Below, in pieces: positions 1 through 7,704 of a stretch of DNA of 64,000 bases. The DNA lies in contig JANXMB010000190.1 in assembly GCA_025354865.1 (NCBI GenBank), forward strand, positions 1-64,000. The letters run 5' to 3'. The DNA is from Acetobacteraceae bacterium. Its GTDB lineage: Bacteria; Pseudomonadota; Alphaproteobacteria; Acetobacterales; Acetobacteraceae. How positions within the stretch are numbered: the stretch's first letter is position 1; each line of letters starts with the position of its first letter. A program made the translations under genes and the position numbers. The notes beneath the pieces are model-generated. The model was not told the origin of the DNA and searched no databases. It saw only the letters and a program-made list of their open reading frames with translations.

Positions 1-963
1 GGTGCCGATCTTGCCACCCTGCTCCACCGACAAGTGCGCGGCGGCAGTTGCATACAATGGAAATGTCCCATGCACCGACAGGATCCGACCCGGCGTCGCG
101 GTCCACCGCGCAAGGTCCGATTGCGCCCGCTTGCGCTGCGGGTGCCGGCTGGTTGGCAGAACGAAGCCGTGCACCGCGAGGTTTTTGGCCATCAAGCTGC
201 GCAACGGCACCTCGGGGTTCAGCGCACCGTTGGACGCGTAATAGGCGATGCTACCGCTATCGCGCACGCTGGCCAGGACCGCTGCGAGGTTGCCGCCGAA
301 ATCCACATCGACGACGTGGTCCACACCCTCCCCTCCGGTGATATCGCGCACCCGGGCGGCGACATCCTCCCGCCGATAATCGATCGTATGGGCGGCACCG
401 CCTGCGCGGGCATGCTGCGCCTTGGCCTCCGAACTGACGGTGGCGATCACGGTGGCACCCGCCCAAGCCGCCAGTTGCACCGCGTAATGGCCGACCGCAC
501 CGGCCCCACCGGTGACCAACACCGTGCGCCCTTGCACCGGACCGGCGACGAAAACGCATCCGTGTGCGGTCATGGCAGGGATGCCCAGGGTCGCACCCTC
601 GGCGAAGGAGACGTGGTCGGCCAGCGGCGTGACCAGATCGGCGTTCAGGCAAATGAATTCGGCGGCGGTGCCCATCCAGCGGCCGTTGCGCTGACCGTTA
701 TACAGCCAGACCCGCTTGCCGACCCATCGCGGCGACACGTCGGGGCCGACCTTGTCCACCACCCCGGCCCCATCGCTGTTCGGGATCACACGATCGTATT
801 CGGCGGGCACGGCGCCGCGGCGGCGATAGGTGTCGGACGGATTGACCCCCGATGCCTCCAGCCGGACCCTCATTTCCCCCAATCCCGGTTCGGGCGTCGG
901 CAGTTCGCCCGCCACGATGACATCGTTTGCCGGTCCCTGCCGGTCGTACCAGACTGCGCGCAT
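1..963 (-). CDS. Zinc-less MDR quinone oxidoreductase (zeta-crystallin type), 3' end cut by window edge
   Basis: Predicted NAD(P)H-dependent quinone or enone reductase of the QOR/zeta-crystallin branch of the medium-chain dehydrogenase superfamily, cytoplasmic. The frame is open from an ATG at 963 to the first base of the window (321 codons, no stop), so only the last few residues should be missing. Seen: an N-terminal GroES-like domain (ASGVNPSDTYRRRG), then a Rossmann domain with the nucleotide loop VTGGAGAVGHYAVQLA and the following GATVIATVSS. No structural-zinc cysteine cluster is present, which fits the QOR branch. It is divergent from the MDR gene at 1025, with a 61-bp gap. The substrate cannot be told. 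Confidence 0.85.
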   Translation of the reverse strand, partial: MRAVWYDRQGPANDVIVAGELPTPEPGLGEMRVRLEASGVNPSDTYRRRGAVPAEYDRVIPNSDGAGVVDKVGPDVSPRWVGKRVWLYNGQRNGRWMGTAAEFICLNADLVTPLADHVSFAEGATLGIPAMTAHGCVFVAGPVQGRTVLVTGGAGAVGHYAVQLAAWAGATVIATVSSEAKAQHARAGGAAHTIDYRREDVAARVRDITGGEGVDHVVDVDFGGNLAAVLASVRDSGSIAYYASNGALNPEVPLRSLMAKNLAVHGFVLPTSRHPQRKRAQSDLARWTATPGRILSVHGTFPLYATAAAHLSVEQGGKIGT

Positions 964-1024
964 ATTTGCCTCCACCCCATGCTTCGCGGCAGCATAGCCG
1001 CTTGCCCAGGCAGGGAAACACTCG

Positions 1025-2098
1025 ATGTCCGACATTCGCGCCGCCGTCCTGACCGGCCCCGGTGCGCCGCCGACGATCCAGATGGTGGACCGCCCGCGTT
1101 TGGGGCGGCAGGGCGCGCTGTATGCCATTGGCGCCTGCGGGGTTTCCGAGGCCGATCTGGCGTTGCTGCGCGGGGCAGCGCCCGCCGATGCGACCTGGCC
1201 CCTCACCCCCGGCCAGCGGGCTGCCGGCATCCTGGAGGAAATCGGGGCGGACCTGACCGAGGACAGCCTGGGCACGCCGTTGCGGGTCGGCGCCAAGGTC
1301 CTGGTTCCGGCCTTCGCCCCCTGCCTGCGCTGCGCCGTCTGCCTGCACCACCCCGCCCAAGCCACGCGCTGCCTGCATCCGGTGCAACTCCGAGGCGGTT
1401 GGGCCGATCGCGGCGCCACCGATTTCGCCGCCCACCCCGGTGCTCGGCTTTACCGCCTGCCGGACGACATGCCGCTGTGGCTGGCAACCCTCGTGGGGCC
1501 TTTCGCCACGGCGCAACGGGCGCTGCGCCGGGCACAGGAGATCGGGCGATTCCCGCCCGGTGCGACGGTCGTGGTGCACGGGACCGGCTGCATCGCGCTG
1601 CTGACCGTCGCCGTCGCGCAGGAAATGGGGGCCGGGCGCACGATTGTCGCCGGCGCGCCGGAGGATGGGTTTGCCCGCCTGTGCCGCCAATTCGGGGCGG
1701 AGGCGACGATCGAAGCCGACACCGCAGAAGAAACAGTCGCGATCGTGCGGGAAACAATCGGCGGTTTAGGGGCCGACTTGGTCTTGCGGCACGGCACCTC
1801 GTTGGCGGCCTCGCTGGCGATGCTGCGCGACGGCGGCAGTTGCATCGATTTCGGCGGTGCGGCGGCTACCGGCACGGGCGAGCTGTCCGAACGCGACCTG
1901 ACGCTGCTCGGCAGCGCCACCCATGCCCCGTCCGACCTGCCGCCCGCTATCCGCATGCTGCACAAAGCGCGCGGGCGCTACCCCTTCCTGTCGATGCTCA
2001 GCCGCCACCCGCTGACAACGGCCGGCATTGCGGAGGCCGCACGAAGCCCGGCGCCGATGGCGCTGCTGGTGGGCAACCCGGATATTATCGGGCCGTAA
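1025..2098 (+). CDS. Alcohol-dehydrogenase-like MDR protein with altered catalytic zinc site
   Basis: A 357-aa medium-chain dehydrogenase/reductase family protein. The structural zinc lobe is present as four cysteines (C100, C103, C106, C116), and the first catalytic-zinc cysteine is kept in GACG (C38). The GHE motif that supplies the next zinc ligand reads GQR here (residues 63-65), so normal catalytic zinc binding looks impaired. The cofactor loop is also poor: GTGCIALLTVAVAQ replaces the usual GxGxxG run. The start is an ATG preceded by AGGGA. It could be a divergent oxidoreductase with a different mechanism or a pseudoenzyme. It has a divergent MDR neighbour. The family call is firm, the function unknown. 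Confidence 0.8.
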   Translation: MSDIRAAVLTGPGAPPTIQMVDRPRLGRQGALYAIGACGVSEADLALLRGAAPADATWPLTPGQRAAGILEEIGADLTEDSLGTPLRVGAKVLVPAFAPCLRCAVCLHHPAQATRCLHPVQLRGGWADRGATDFAAHPGARLYRLPDDMPLWLATLVGPFATAQRALRRAQEIGRFPPGATVVVHGTGCIALLTVAVAQEMGAGRTIVAGAPEDGFARLCRQFGAEATIEADTAEETVAIVRETIGGLGADLVLRHGTSLAASLAMLRDGGSCIDFGGAAATGTGELSERDLTLLGSATHAPSDLPPAIRMLHKARGRYPFLSMLSRHPLTTAGIAEAARSPAPMALLVGNPDIIGP

Positions 2099-2114
2099 CC
2101 GCCCGATCCCCGGT

Positions 2115-2282
2115 TCAGCCGCCCAATACGTCCCGCGTTAGCAACGCAGGGATGTTGGCATCGAGGCGATTGGCGAGGATTTTCTCCTCATCCTCCATCG
2201 CTTCGTCGCGACGCGGCGGCTCTGTCGCAGAATGGAGTTGTTGCCCGGTGTAGCGTGGGTCGTCGCCGTATGAACCGCTCAT
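2115..2282 (-). CDS. Small hypothetical protein, 55 aa
   Basis: A complete short gene: ATG at 2282, stop TGA at 2115-2117, with an AGGAAC ribosome-binding site a few bases upstream. The product begins MSGSYGDDPRYTGQQLH and continues with a charged, probably helical stretch (RRDEAMEDEEKILANRLDANIPALL). It has no signal peptide, membrane segment or cysteine. I do not recognise the family. The good ribosome-binding site, the sensible amino-acid composition and the otherwise empty 260-bp gap between the MDR gene and the tRNA support it as real. Confidence 0.55.
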   Translation of the reverse strand: MSGSYGDDPRYTGQQLHSATEPPRRDEAMEDEEKILANRLDANIPALLTRDVLGG

Positions 2283-2361
2283 TGCTGTGTTCCTTTTGGC
2301 AAATCCAAGGGAACGCTATGCCTGCGGTTGGTGCGACGCAACATAAATCGTGGCGGAAAAA

Positions 2362-2436
<75 letters not shown>

Positions 2437-2534
2437 CCGGCACACGGTGGCGCCGTATAGACCCGCCTGCGTCCCATCGCAACCATAACGCACCATTTTC
2501 ACGGGCAGCAGGCTCACGCTACACTGTCGCCACC

Positions 2535-3491
2535 GTGACCCACACCCTTTTCGCCCTATCCGAAGCGATTGCCAGCCTCGCCGGGGGATGCGCCCCCTGG
2601 CTGACCGCCATCCGTGTTGGATCGCACCAGCACGCAACCGGCATTGCCTGGAACGAACATACCATCGTCGCAGCCGACCGAGCGCTGCCAGCGCTCGACA
2701 GTTTCGCCGTGGTCGTGCCTGGGGGGCATCTTGCTGTCGGGCGGGTGCTGCATCGGGACGCCGAACGCAATCTCGCGCTGCTGCGCCTCGATGGGGCGCG
2801 GGTGGTGCCGGCGATGCCGAAGGCCCAACCGCCGGCGATCGGCAGCCTCGCCATCGTTGTCGGTGCCGATAGCGACGCCACCCCGACCGTGCGGCTCACG
2901 ACCGTGCACCGGCATGCCAAAGGCGGCGAACTGGTGGTGGTCTTGGACCTGACCGCGGCGCAGGCAGAACCGGGGAGTCTGGTACTGGACGCGACCGGGG
3001 CGGTGCTGGGGGTCGTGCAGATCGGGCATGACGGAGTCGTCGCGGTCATGCCGCACCGCACGATCGCCCATTGCATCGAAACCGCGCCCCACGCGCTGGC
3101 GCAAGTAACCTCCCACGCGCTGGCGCAAGCTGCCCCGCCGCCGGCTGTTCGGATAACCCCGGCCACCCCGCCGCGCCGTGCTGCGGGATCGAGCCAACGC
3201 GGATGGTTCGGCGTGGCGCTACAACCGATCACGGTGCCCGAACAATTGGTGCCCCGAGCCGGGCAGTCCTCCGGCCGTCAGGTGGTTGGGATCACGGCCG
3301 GCGGCCCGGCGGAGCTGGCCGGTCTGCGACTCGGCGACGTCCTGCTTTCGCTCGACGGACACAGCACCAGCGGTCCCCACTCCCTGCGCGCTTTCCTGGA
3401 ATCCAGCCGTGTCGGATCGACGGTGGAGGTCCGCCTCCTGCGCGACGGCACCTTGGCCTCAGCGCGGTTGACGGTGGCCGAAGCGCCTTGA
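2535..3491 (+). CDS. HtrA/DegP-like PDZ protein lacking the protease triad
   Basis: A 318-aa protein with a trypsin-like beta-barrel region (about residues 20-165), a proline-rich linker (about 175-220) and a C-terminal PDZ domain (about 222-315: GWFGVALQ, VVGITAGGPAELAGLRLGDVLLSLDG). The barrel follows the HtrA pattern but the catalytic positions have changed. The segment that should read NNHVV reads ADRAL near residue 49. The DLAVL Asp is Asn79. GNSGGP is missing, leaving only EPGSLVLD around residue 148. It is therefore probably a non-proteolytic binder or scaffold. No clear signal peptide is seen, which is odd for an HtrA relative. It has no obvious operon partner. Confidence 0.75.
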   Translation: MTHTLFALSEAIASLAGGCAPWLTAIRVGSHQHATGIAWNEHTIVAADRALPALDSFAVVVPGGHLAVGRVLHRDAERNLALLRLDGARVVPAMPKAQPPAIGSLAIVVGADSDATPTVRLTTVHRHAKGGELVVVLDLTAAQAEPGSLVLDATGAVLGVVQIGHDGVVAVMPHRTIAHCIETAPHALAQVTSHALAQAAPPPAVRITPATPPRRAAGSSQRGWFGVALQPITVPEQLVPRAGQSSGRQVVGITAGGPAELAGLRLGDVLLSLDGHSTSGPHSLRAFLESSRVGSTVEVRLLRDGTLASARLTVAEAP

Positions 3492-3502
3492 ATGCCAGAG
3501 CC

Positions 3503-3606
3503 GTCGCGCGATTCAGACCTCCGGCGTTCCGCCTCCGATCATCGCAGGCTCAGGTAGGTCGCGCGATTCAGACCTCCGGCGTTCCGCCTCCGATCATCGC
3601 AGGCTC
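3503..3606. repeat. Tandem pair of identical 49-bp REP-like units
   Basis: Two identical 49-bp copies, at 3503-3551 and 3558-3606, begin GTCGCGCGATTCAGACCTCC and end ATCGCAGGCTC. They are separated by AGGTAG, giving a 55-bp period. Each unit is an imperfect palindrome, with GCGAT near the left end and ATCGC near the right. The same family recurs at 30845-30896 and in two versions at 32311-32416. The pair sits in the otherwise gene-free 275-bp gap upstream of rpmF. Confidence 0.85.
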
Positions 3607-3710
3607 CATACCCGAAGGGAAATATCGCGCAGAATGCCTTGCGACCCACCGCCCCCTCTGCTAGACGGCGCGGCTCACGCGATGACCAGACCGCAAACGC
3701 TTCCTGGCCG

Positions 3711-3730
3711 AGGGTCCTTCTCGGGACCCT
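3711..3730 (+). promoter_or_regulatory. Hairpin in the rpmF leader
   Basis: AGGGTCC (3711-3717) and GGACCCT (3724-3730) are perfect complements around the loop TTCTCG, 36 bp before the rpmF start codon. No T run follows, so a simple intrinsic terminator is unlikely. A structured 5' leader of the ribosomal-protein mRNA is possible. No function is claimed. Confidence 0.4.
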
Positions 3731-3766
3731 GGGACGTTCGCTTTATTCGAAAAGGGGCCTCGTCCC

Positions 3767-3970
3767 ATGGCTGTACCCAAGAGAAAGACGTCCCCCTCCC
3801 GCGCCGGCATGCGCCGCAGCCATCAGGCGCTGCCGACCGAGCAGCATGCCGAATGCGGCAATTGCGGCGAGTTGAAGCGCCCGCATCACGTATGCAGCCA
3901 TTGCGGCCATTACGACGGCCGCGAAGTGATTGCAGCGGGCAGCGCGCTCAAGGGCGCCGTCCGAGCCTGA
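3767..3970 (+). CDS. rpmF: 50S ribosomal protein L32
   Basis: A 67-aa basic protein of the large ribosomal subunit. It starts [20 protein letters not shown], the hallmark L32 N-terminus, and carries the zinc-ribbon pattern [22 protein letters not shown] (four cysteines in two CxxC pairs), so this is the zinc-binding C+ form. AGGGG lies upstream of the ATG. plsX follows 31 bp downstream, as in many proteobacteria, where rpmF and plsX share a transcript that links ribosome and membrane-lipid synthesis. Confidence 0.97.
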   Translation: MAVPKRKTSPSRAGMRRSHQALPTEQHAECGNCGELKRPHHVCSHCGHYDGREVIAAGSALKGAVRA

Positions 3971-4001
3971 TGTTCGGTACCGGCGTGTCCCCGATCGAGC
4001 C

Positions 4002-5069
4002 TTGACCGGTCCTTACACGCTGGCGATCGATGCCATGGGCGGCGATCATGCGCCTGCCATGGTCGTCGACGGGCTCGAACTCGCCGCTGAACGCCACCCG
4101 CATGCGCGATTTCTGCTGGTCGGAGATGAGGCGGTGCTGACGGCGTTGCTGGCGAAGCGACGCCGCGCGCGGAACGCCTGCACGATCCAACATGCGGCCG
4201 TCGCAATCGGCGCCGACATGAAGCCGACCCAGGCGCTGCGCACCCGCGACTCGTCGATGCGGATTGCGATCGACGCGGTGGCCCGTGGCGATGCGGCCGG
4301 GGTCGTCTCCGCCGGCAATACTGGCGCGCTGCTCACCCTGTCGAAAATCGTTATCAAATCCCTGCCGGGCATCGATCGTCCGGCCATGGCGGCCATCGGC
4401 CCCTCCGCGCGCGGCGACGTCGTGATGCTGGACCTCGGTGCCAATGTGCAATGCGATGTCCGCAACCTCGTCGAATTCGCCGTCATGGGCGATGTTTTCG
4501 CCCGCTGCGTGCTCGGTTTGCCCGCCCCCACCATCGGCCTGCTGAATGTCGGTTCGGAGGAGCTGAAAGGCGACGACACCGTGCGCCAAGCGGCCGAGAT
4601 CCTGCGCGCCAGCCATATCGGGCCGCAATTCCACGGCTTCGTCGAAGGCCATGACATTGCCGCCGGCACCACCGATGTGATCGTCACCGACGGCTTCACC
4701 GGCAATGTCGCGCTGAAAACCGCAGAAGGCGCGCTGAAACTGATCGGCGGCATGCTGCGGGAGGTTTTCAACCGCAACTGGTTGACCAAGATCGCCTATC
4801 TCCTCGCCAAACCCGGTCTGGACCGGCTGCGCGAATGGCTCGATCCGCGGCGATACAACGGGGCGGTCATGGTTGGCCTCAACGGCGTCGTCGTGAAGTC
4901 GCATGGCGGCACCGACGCGCAAGGCTTCGCCCACGCCGTCGATGTCGCGATGGACATGGTCGTACACCGTTTCAACGACCACATTCGGGAGGATTTGGCC
5001 CGGATCGCACTGGACAAGCGCCCGGCACGGGAGAAGAACGGCAGCACCGCCGGGCTCGCGCCGGTTTGA
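4002..5069 (+). CDS. plsX: Phosphate acyltransferase PlsX
   Basis: Converts acyl-ACP and phosphate to acyl-phosphate, the donor used by PlsY in phosphatidic acid synthesis; cytoplasmic and membrane-associated. The PlsX signature YTLAIDAMGGDHAPAMVVDG opens the protein, and later motifs include VSAGNTGALLTLSKIV, DLGANVQCD, NVGSEELKGDD and TDGFTGNVALKTAEG. The frame is open upstream into rpmF, but homology begins at TLAIDAMGG, so the TTG at 4002 is the best start (355 aa, the usual length). No ATG lies between the rpmF stop and the first beta strand. It is followed by fabH after 26 bp. Confidence 0.95.
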   Translation: MTGPYTLAIDAMGGDHAPAMVVDGLELAAERHPHARFLLVGDEAVLTALLAKRRRARNACTIQHAAVAIGADMKPTQALRTRDSSMRIAIDAVARGDAAGVVSAGNTGALLTLSKIVIKSLPGIDRPAMAAIGPSARGDVVMLDLGANVQCDVRNLVEFAVMGDVFARCVLGLPAPTIGLLNVGSEELKGDDTVRQAAEILRASHIGPQFHGFVEGHDIAAGTTDVIVTDGFTGNVALKTAEGALKLIGGMLREVFNRNWLTKIAYLLAKPGLDRLREWLDPRRYNGAVMVGLNGVVVKSHGGTDAQGFAHAVDVAMDMVVHRFNDHIREDLARIALDKRPAREKNGSTAGLAPV

Positions 5070-5095
5070 TTCTCGATCGCCCAACAGGAACGCCG

Positions 5096-6064
5096 ATGTC
5101 GCCCCGCTCCATCCTTGCCGGTATCGGCGCTTATTTGCCCGAGCGTGTCGTGACGAACGACGAGTTGGCGCGCACGGTGGATACCACCGACGCCTGGATC
5201 CAGGAGCGGACCGGCATCCAGCAACGCCATTTCGCCGCGCCGCATGAAACCGCCGCCTTCATGGGGACGGCCGCCGCCCGCACCGCGCTCGCGGATGCTG
5301 GGGCGCAACCGTCCGACGTGGACGGCATCATCCTGGCCACCAGCACCCCCGATCAGGCGTTCCCAGCAACCGCCCTGCGCGTGCAGGCAGCTTTGGGTGT
5401 GACCAAAGGCTTCGGTTTCGACATCGCCGCCGCCTGTGCGGGCTTCGTCTACGCCCTGTCCGTCGCCGACAGCATGATCAAAGCCGGGCAGGCCAAGGGC
5501 GTGCTGGTGATCGGGTCGGAGGTTTACTCCCGCATTCTGAACTGGGCGGATCGCGGCACCTGCGTGCTGTTCGGCGACGGCGCCGGCGCGGTCTTCCTGC
5601 GCGCGGGGGAGGGCACTGGCACCGACCAAGGCATCCTATCCACCCATATCCACGCCCAAGGCACCCTCGGCGACATCCTGTATGTCGATGGCGCGGTCGG
5701 CCAGCCCGATAAGCCCGGCCATCTTGTGATGCATGGGCGGGAAGTGTTTCGCCATGCGGTGTCCCGCCTTGCCGAAGCGGTGGAGGAAGCCCTCGCCGCC
5801 AACAACCTGAAAGCCGCCGATATCGACTGGCTGGTGCCGCATCAGGCCAATCGGCGCATCATCGACGCCATGGGCCGCAAGCTCGGTCTGTCGACAGATC
5901 GGGTGGTCATCACGGTGGAACAGCACGCCAATACCTCCGCCGCATCGGTGCCGCTGGCGTTGCACCAGGCGTGGACAGACGGGCGGATCAAGCGCGGTGA
6001 GTTGGTCCTGCTGGAAGCCCTCGGCGGCGGCTTGGTTTGGGGTTCTGCGCTCGTACGGATGTAA
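5096..6064 (+). CDS. fabH: 3-oxoacyl-ACP synthase III
   Basis: Starts type II fatty-acid synthesis by condensing acetyl-CoA with malonyl-ACP. It is 322 aa, typical for FabH. The thiolase-fold catalytic triad is visible: Cys114 in AAACAGFVYAL, His in VPHQANRRI, and Asn in EQHANTSAAS. Its N-terminus reads ILAGIGAYLPERVVTNDEL, as in other FabH proteins. The ATG at 5096 lies 26 bp after the plsX stop with AGGAA upstream, so rpmF-plsX-fabH is probably one transcript. Confidence 0.96.
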   Translation: MSPRSILAGIGAYLPERVVTNDELARTVDTTDAWIQERTGIQQRHFAAPHETAAFMGTAAARTALADAGAQPSDVDGIILATSTPDQAFPATALRVQAALGVTKGFGFDIAAACAGFVYALSVADSMIKAGQAKGVLVIGSEVYSRILNWADRGTCVLFGDGAGAVFLRAGEGTGTDQGILSTHIHAQGTLGDILYVDGAVGQPDKPGHLVMHGREVFRHAVSRLAEAVEEALAANNLKAADIDWLVPHQANRRIIDAMGRKLGLSTDRVVITVEQHANTSAASVPLALHQAWTDGRIKRGELVLLEALGGGLVWGSALVRM

Positions 6065-6114
6065 CCGGTCGCATTGCAAGCATCTGATACCTCGCGATTT
6101 TTCGCGTTACAAAC

Positions 6115-6143
6115 TTGACGGAACCGCGCGGCCTGCCTAGCGT
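6115..6143 (+). promoter_or_regulatory. Candidate sigma-70-type promoter of ihfA, placing +1 at or near the ATG
   Basis: TTGACG (6115-6120) and TAGCGT (6138-6143) are separated by 17 bp. The expected transcription start lies about 7 bp downstream, which coincides with the ihfA ATG at 6150. No clear Shine-Dalgarno sequence precedes that ATG, so the transcript may be leaderless or nearly so. The -10 match is only moderate. Confidence 0.4.
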
Positions 6144-6149
6144 CGGAAT

Positions 6150-6461
6150 ATGCAAACAGTCACCCGCGCCCATCTGGCCGAAATGATTTACGCCGAAGTC
6201 GGTCTGTCGCGGAATGAATCCGCCGACCTGCTGGAAAGCGTCTTGACCAGCATGGCTGCCACCTTGGAAGGCGGCGAATCCGTTAAGATCAGTGGCTTCG
6301 GAACCTTTTCTGTCAGACAGAAAGGCCGCCGCGTCGGGCGCAATCCAAAGACCGGGGAAGAGGTGCCGATCCTGCCGCGCCGGGTTCTGGTGTTCCGCCC
6401 GAGCCATGTTTTGAAGGCGCGTATCAACGGCGAAACGCCCGGGGAGGATGACGACGAATGA
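6150..6461 (+). CDS. ihfA: Integration host factor subunit alpha
   Basis: A 103-aa DNA-bending protein of the HU/IHF family. It acts as a heterodimer with IHF beta in nucleoid architecture, recombination and transcription. Seen: the N-terminal dimerisation helices, the central [21 protein letters not shown] stretch split around Gly-Phe-Gly, and the DNA-intercalating arm [11 protein letters not shown] with its conserved proline. The C-terminal tail GEDDDE is acidic. The position after fabH and before a MerR gene is the standard alphaproteobacterial arrangement. Its stop overlaps the next start (ATGA). Confidence 0.95.
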   Translation: MQTVTRAHLAEMIYAEVGLSRNESADLLESVLTSMAATLEGGESVKISGFGTFSVRQKGRRVGRNPKTGEEVPILPRRVLVFRPSHVLKARINGETPGEDDDE

Positions 6462-7003
6462 GCGACCTCGCCGGCGATGACGACCTGGACCCTGGGTCCG
6501 GCCGATCCCGGCCCAAAAAGGCGCCAAACGCCTTTCGTACCATCAGCGAGGTCGCGGACGAACTGCATATCCCGCAACACGTCCTGCGTTTTTGGGAAAC
6601 CCGTTTCCCTCAGGTGAAACCGCTGAAGCGCGGCGGTGGCCGGCGCTACTACCGGCCCGACGATATCGTGCTGCTGCGCCGCGTCGCGGACCTTCTCTAT
6701 ATCCAAGGCTACACCATCAAGGGCGTGCAACGCCTGCTGCGGGATGGCGGCGGCCGTTTGTCGGACGACATACCGCCACCCTCGGACGCCGAACGCGCCG
6801 AAGCCGAAGCCGAACGCTCCGGCGGCGTGCCCGATCCGGAACCGTCCATCCTGCCGGGTTTGGAACTGGACGAACTGGCAGAACCCCGCCTGCCCCGCCC
6901 CCTCCCGCGCCCCAAAACCGACGCTGAGGTCGAACGCCTGCGCGCCGTGTTGGCCGAGGTGCTGGCCGAACTGGAAGCAATGCGGGCCGCTCTGCCCGGC
7001 TGA
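6458..7003 (+). CDS. MerR-family transcriptional regulator
   Basis: A 181-aa protein with an N-terminal winged-helix MerR domain (about residues 27-95): [28 protein letters not shown], then the wing [18 protein letters not shown]. An acidic, proline-rich linker follows. The C-terminal coiled coil ([22 protein letters not shown]) is suited to dimerisation. It has no metal-binding cysteines, so it is not a MerR/CueR-type metal sensor. It overlaps ihfA by 4 bp and is probably cotranscribed. MerR genes sit at this place in many alphaproteobacteria, but their regulon is unknown to me. Confidence 0.88.
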   Translation: MSDLAGDDDLDPGSGRSRPKKAPNAFRTISEVADELHIPQHVLRFWETRFPQVKPLKRGGGRRYYRPDDIVLLRRVADLLYIQGYTIKGVQRLLRDGGGRLSDDIPPPSDAERAEAEAERSGGVPDPEPSILPGLELDELAEPRLPRPLPRPKTDAEVERLRAVLAEVLAELEAMRAALPG

Positions 7004-7028
7004 CCGCCGTCGAACCGGAGTTGCGGGC

Positions 7029-7691
7029 GTGAAGGATATCGTCGTGTTCGGCACCGGCCCCATCGCGGAACTGGCCGATTTCTACTTTCGAGAGGACACC
7101 GGCCAGCGCGTCGCGGGATTTACCCTGGATGCGGCGTTTTGCCAGGGAGCCCAATTCCTGGGACGCGACCTCGTGCCGTTCGAGGCATTGGCAACCCGCT
7201 TTCCCCCAACCCAATGCGACATCTTCGTGGCGGTCGGTTACGCCGGCTTGAACAAGCTGCGGCGGGCGCGGGTCGATGCCGCCGCTGCCAAGGGCTACGG
7301 CATCGCGCACTACATCAGCAGCAAAGCCACGACCTTCGCGACATTGCAGCCGCAGGAGAACCAGTTCGTCCTGGAAGGCGCCATCGTCCAGCCCTTCGTC
7401 CGGCTCGGGCGCAACGTCACGGTTTGGTCCGGCAGCACCATCGCGCACCACACCGAAATCGGCGAAGACTGCTTCATTGCCCCGAATGTCGCGATATCCG
7501 GCTCGGTGCGGATCGGTGCGGGGTGCTTCATCGGCATCGGCGCGACGATCCGCGACTCCGTCTCGATCGGCGCCGATTGCATTGTCGGGGCCGGCGCGCT
7601 GGTGAAGCACGACCTGCCGGCCGGGTCGGTGGTGTCGCCCGCCGCAACGCCGATTTCGCCGAAGCCGAGCACCGCCATCGGCCGGATTTGA
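7029..7691 (+). CDS. PglD/NeuD-type left-handed beta-helix O/N-acyltransferase
   Basis: A 220-aa sugar acetyltransferase. The N-terminal PglD_N-like domain begins DIVVFGTGPIAELADFYF and ends with VAVGYAGLNKLRR. It is followed by a hexapeptide-repeat beta helix (about residues 120-215) with repeats such as IVQPFVRLG, TIAHHTEIGEDCFIAPNVAIS and IGADCIVGAGALV. This family acetylates UDP- or dTDP-amino sugars or sialic acids with acetyl-CoA. The start is the GTG at 7029, since upstream sequence in this frame is the shadow of merR. The convergent wecE-wbqC operon suggests its substrate could be the 4-amino-4,6-dideoxy sugar made by WecE. Confidence 0.82.
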   Translation: MKDIVVFGTGPIAELADFYFREDTGQRVAGFTLDAAFCQGAQFLGRDLVPFEALATRFPPTQCDIFVAVGYAGLNKLRRARVDAAAAKGYGIAHYISSKATTFATLQPQENQFVLEGAIVQPFVRLGRNVTVWSGSTIAHHTEIGEDCFIAPNVAISGSVRIGAGCFIGIGATIRDSVSIGADCIVGAGALVKHDLPAGSVVSPAATPISPKPSTAIGRI

Positions 7692-7704
7692 CCGCCCATC
7701 CTTG

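Noticed and set aside
34-2253. Long plus-strand open frame through the first two MDR genes
   Set aside because: It runs antisense to one MDR gene and out of frame through the other. No homology motifs.
3503-3606. CRISPR array
   Set aside because: Only two repeats, 6-bp spacing instead of unique spacers, no cas genes, and the same unit is dispersed in the window.
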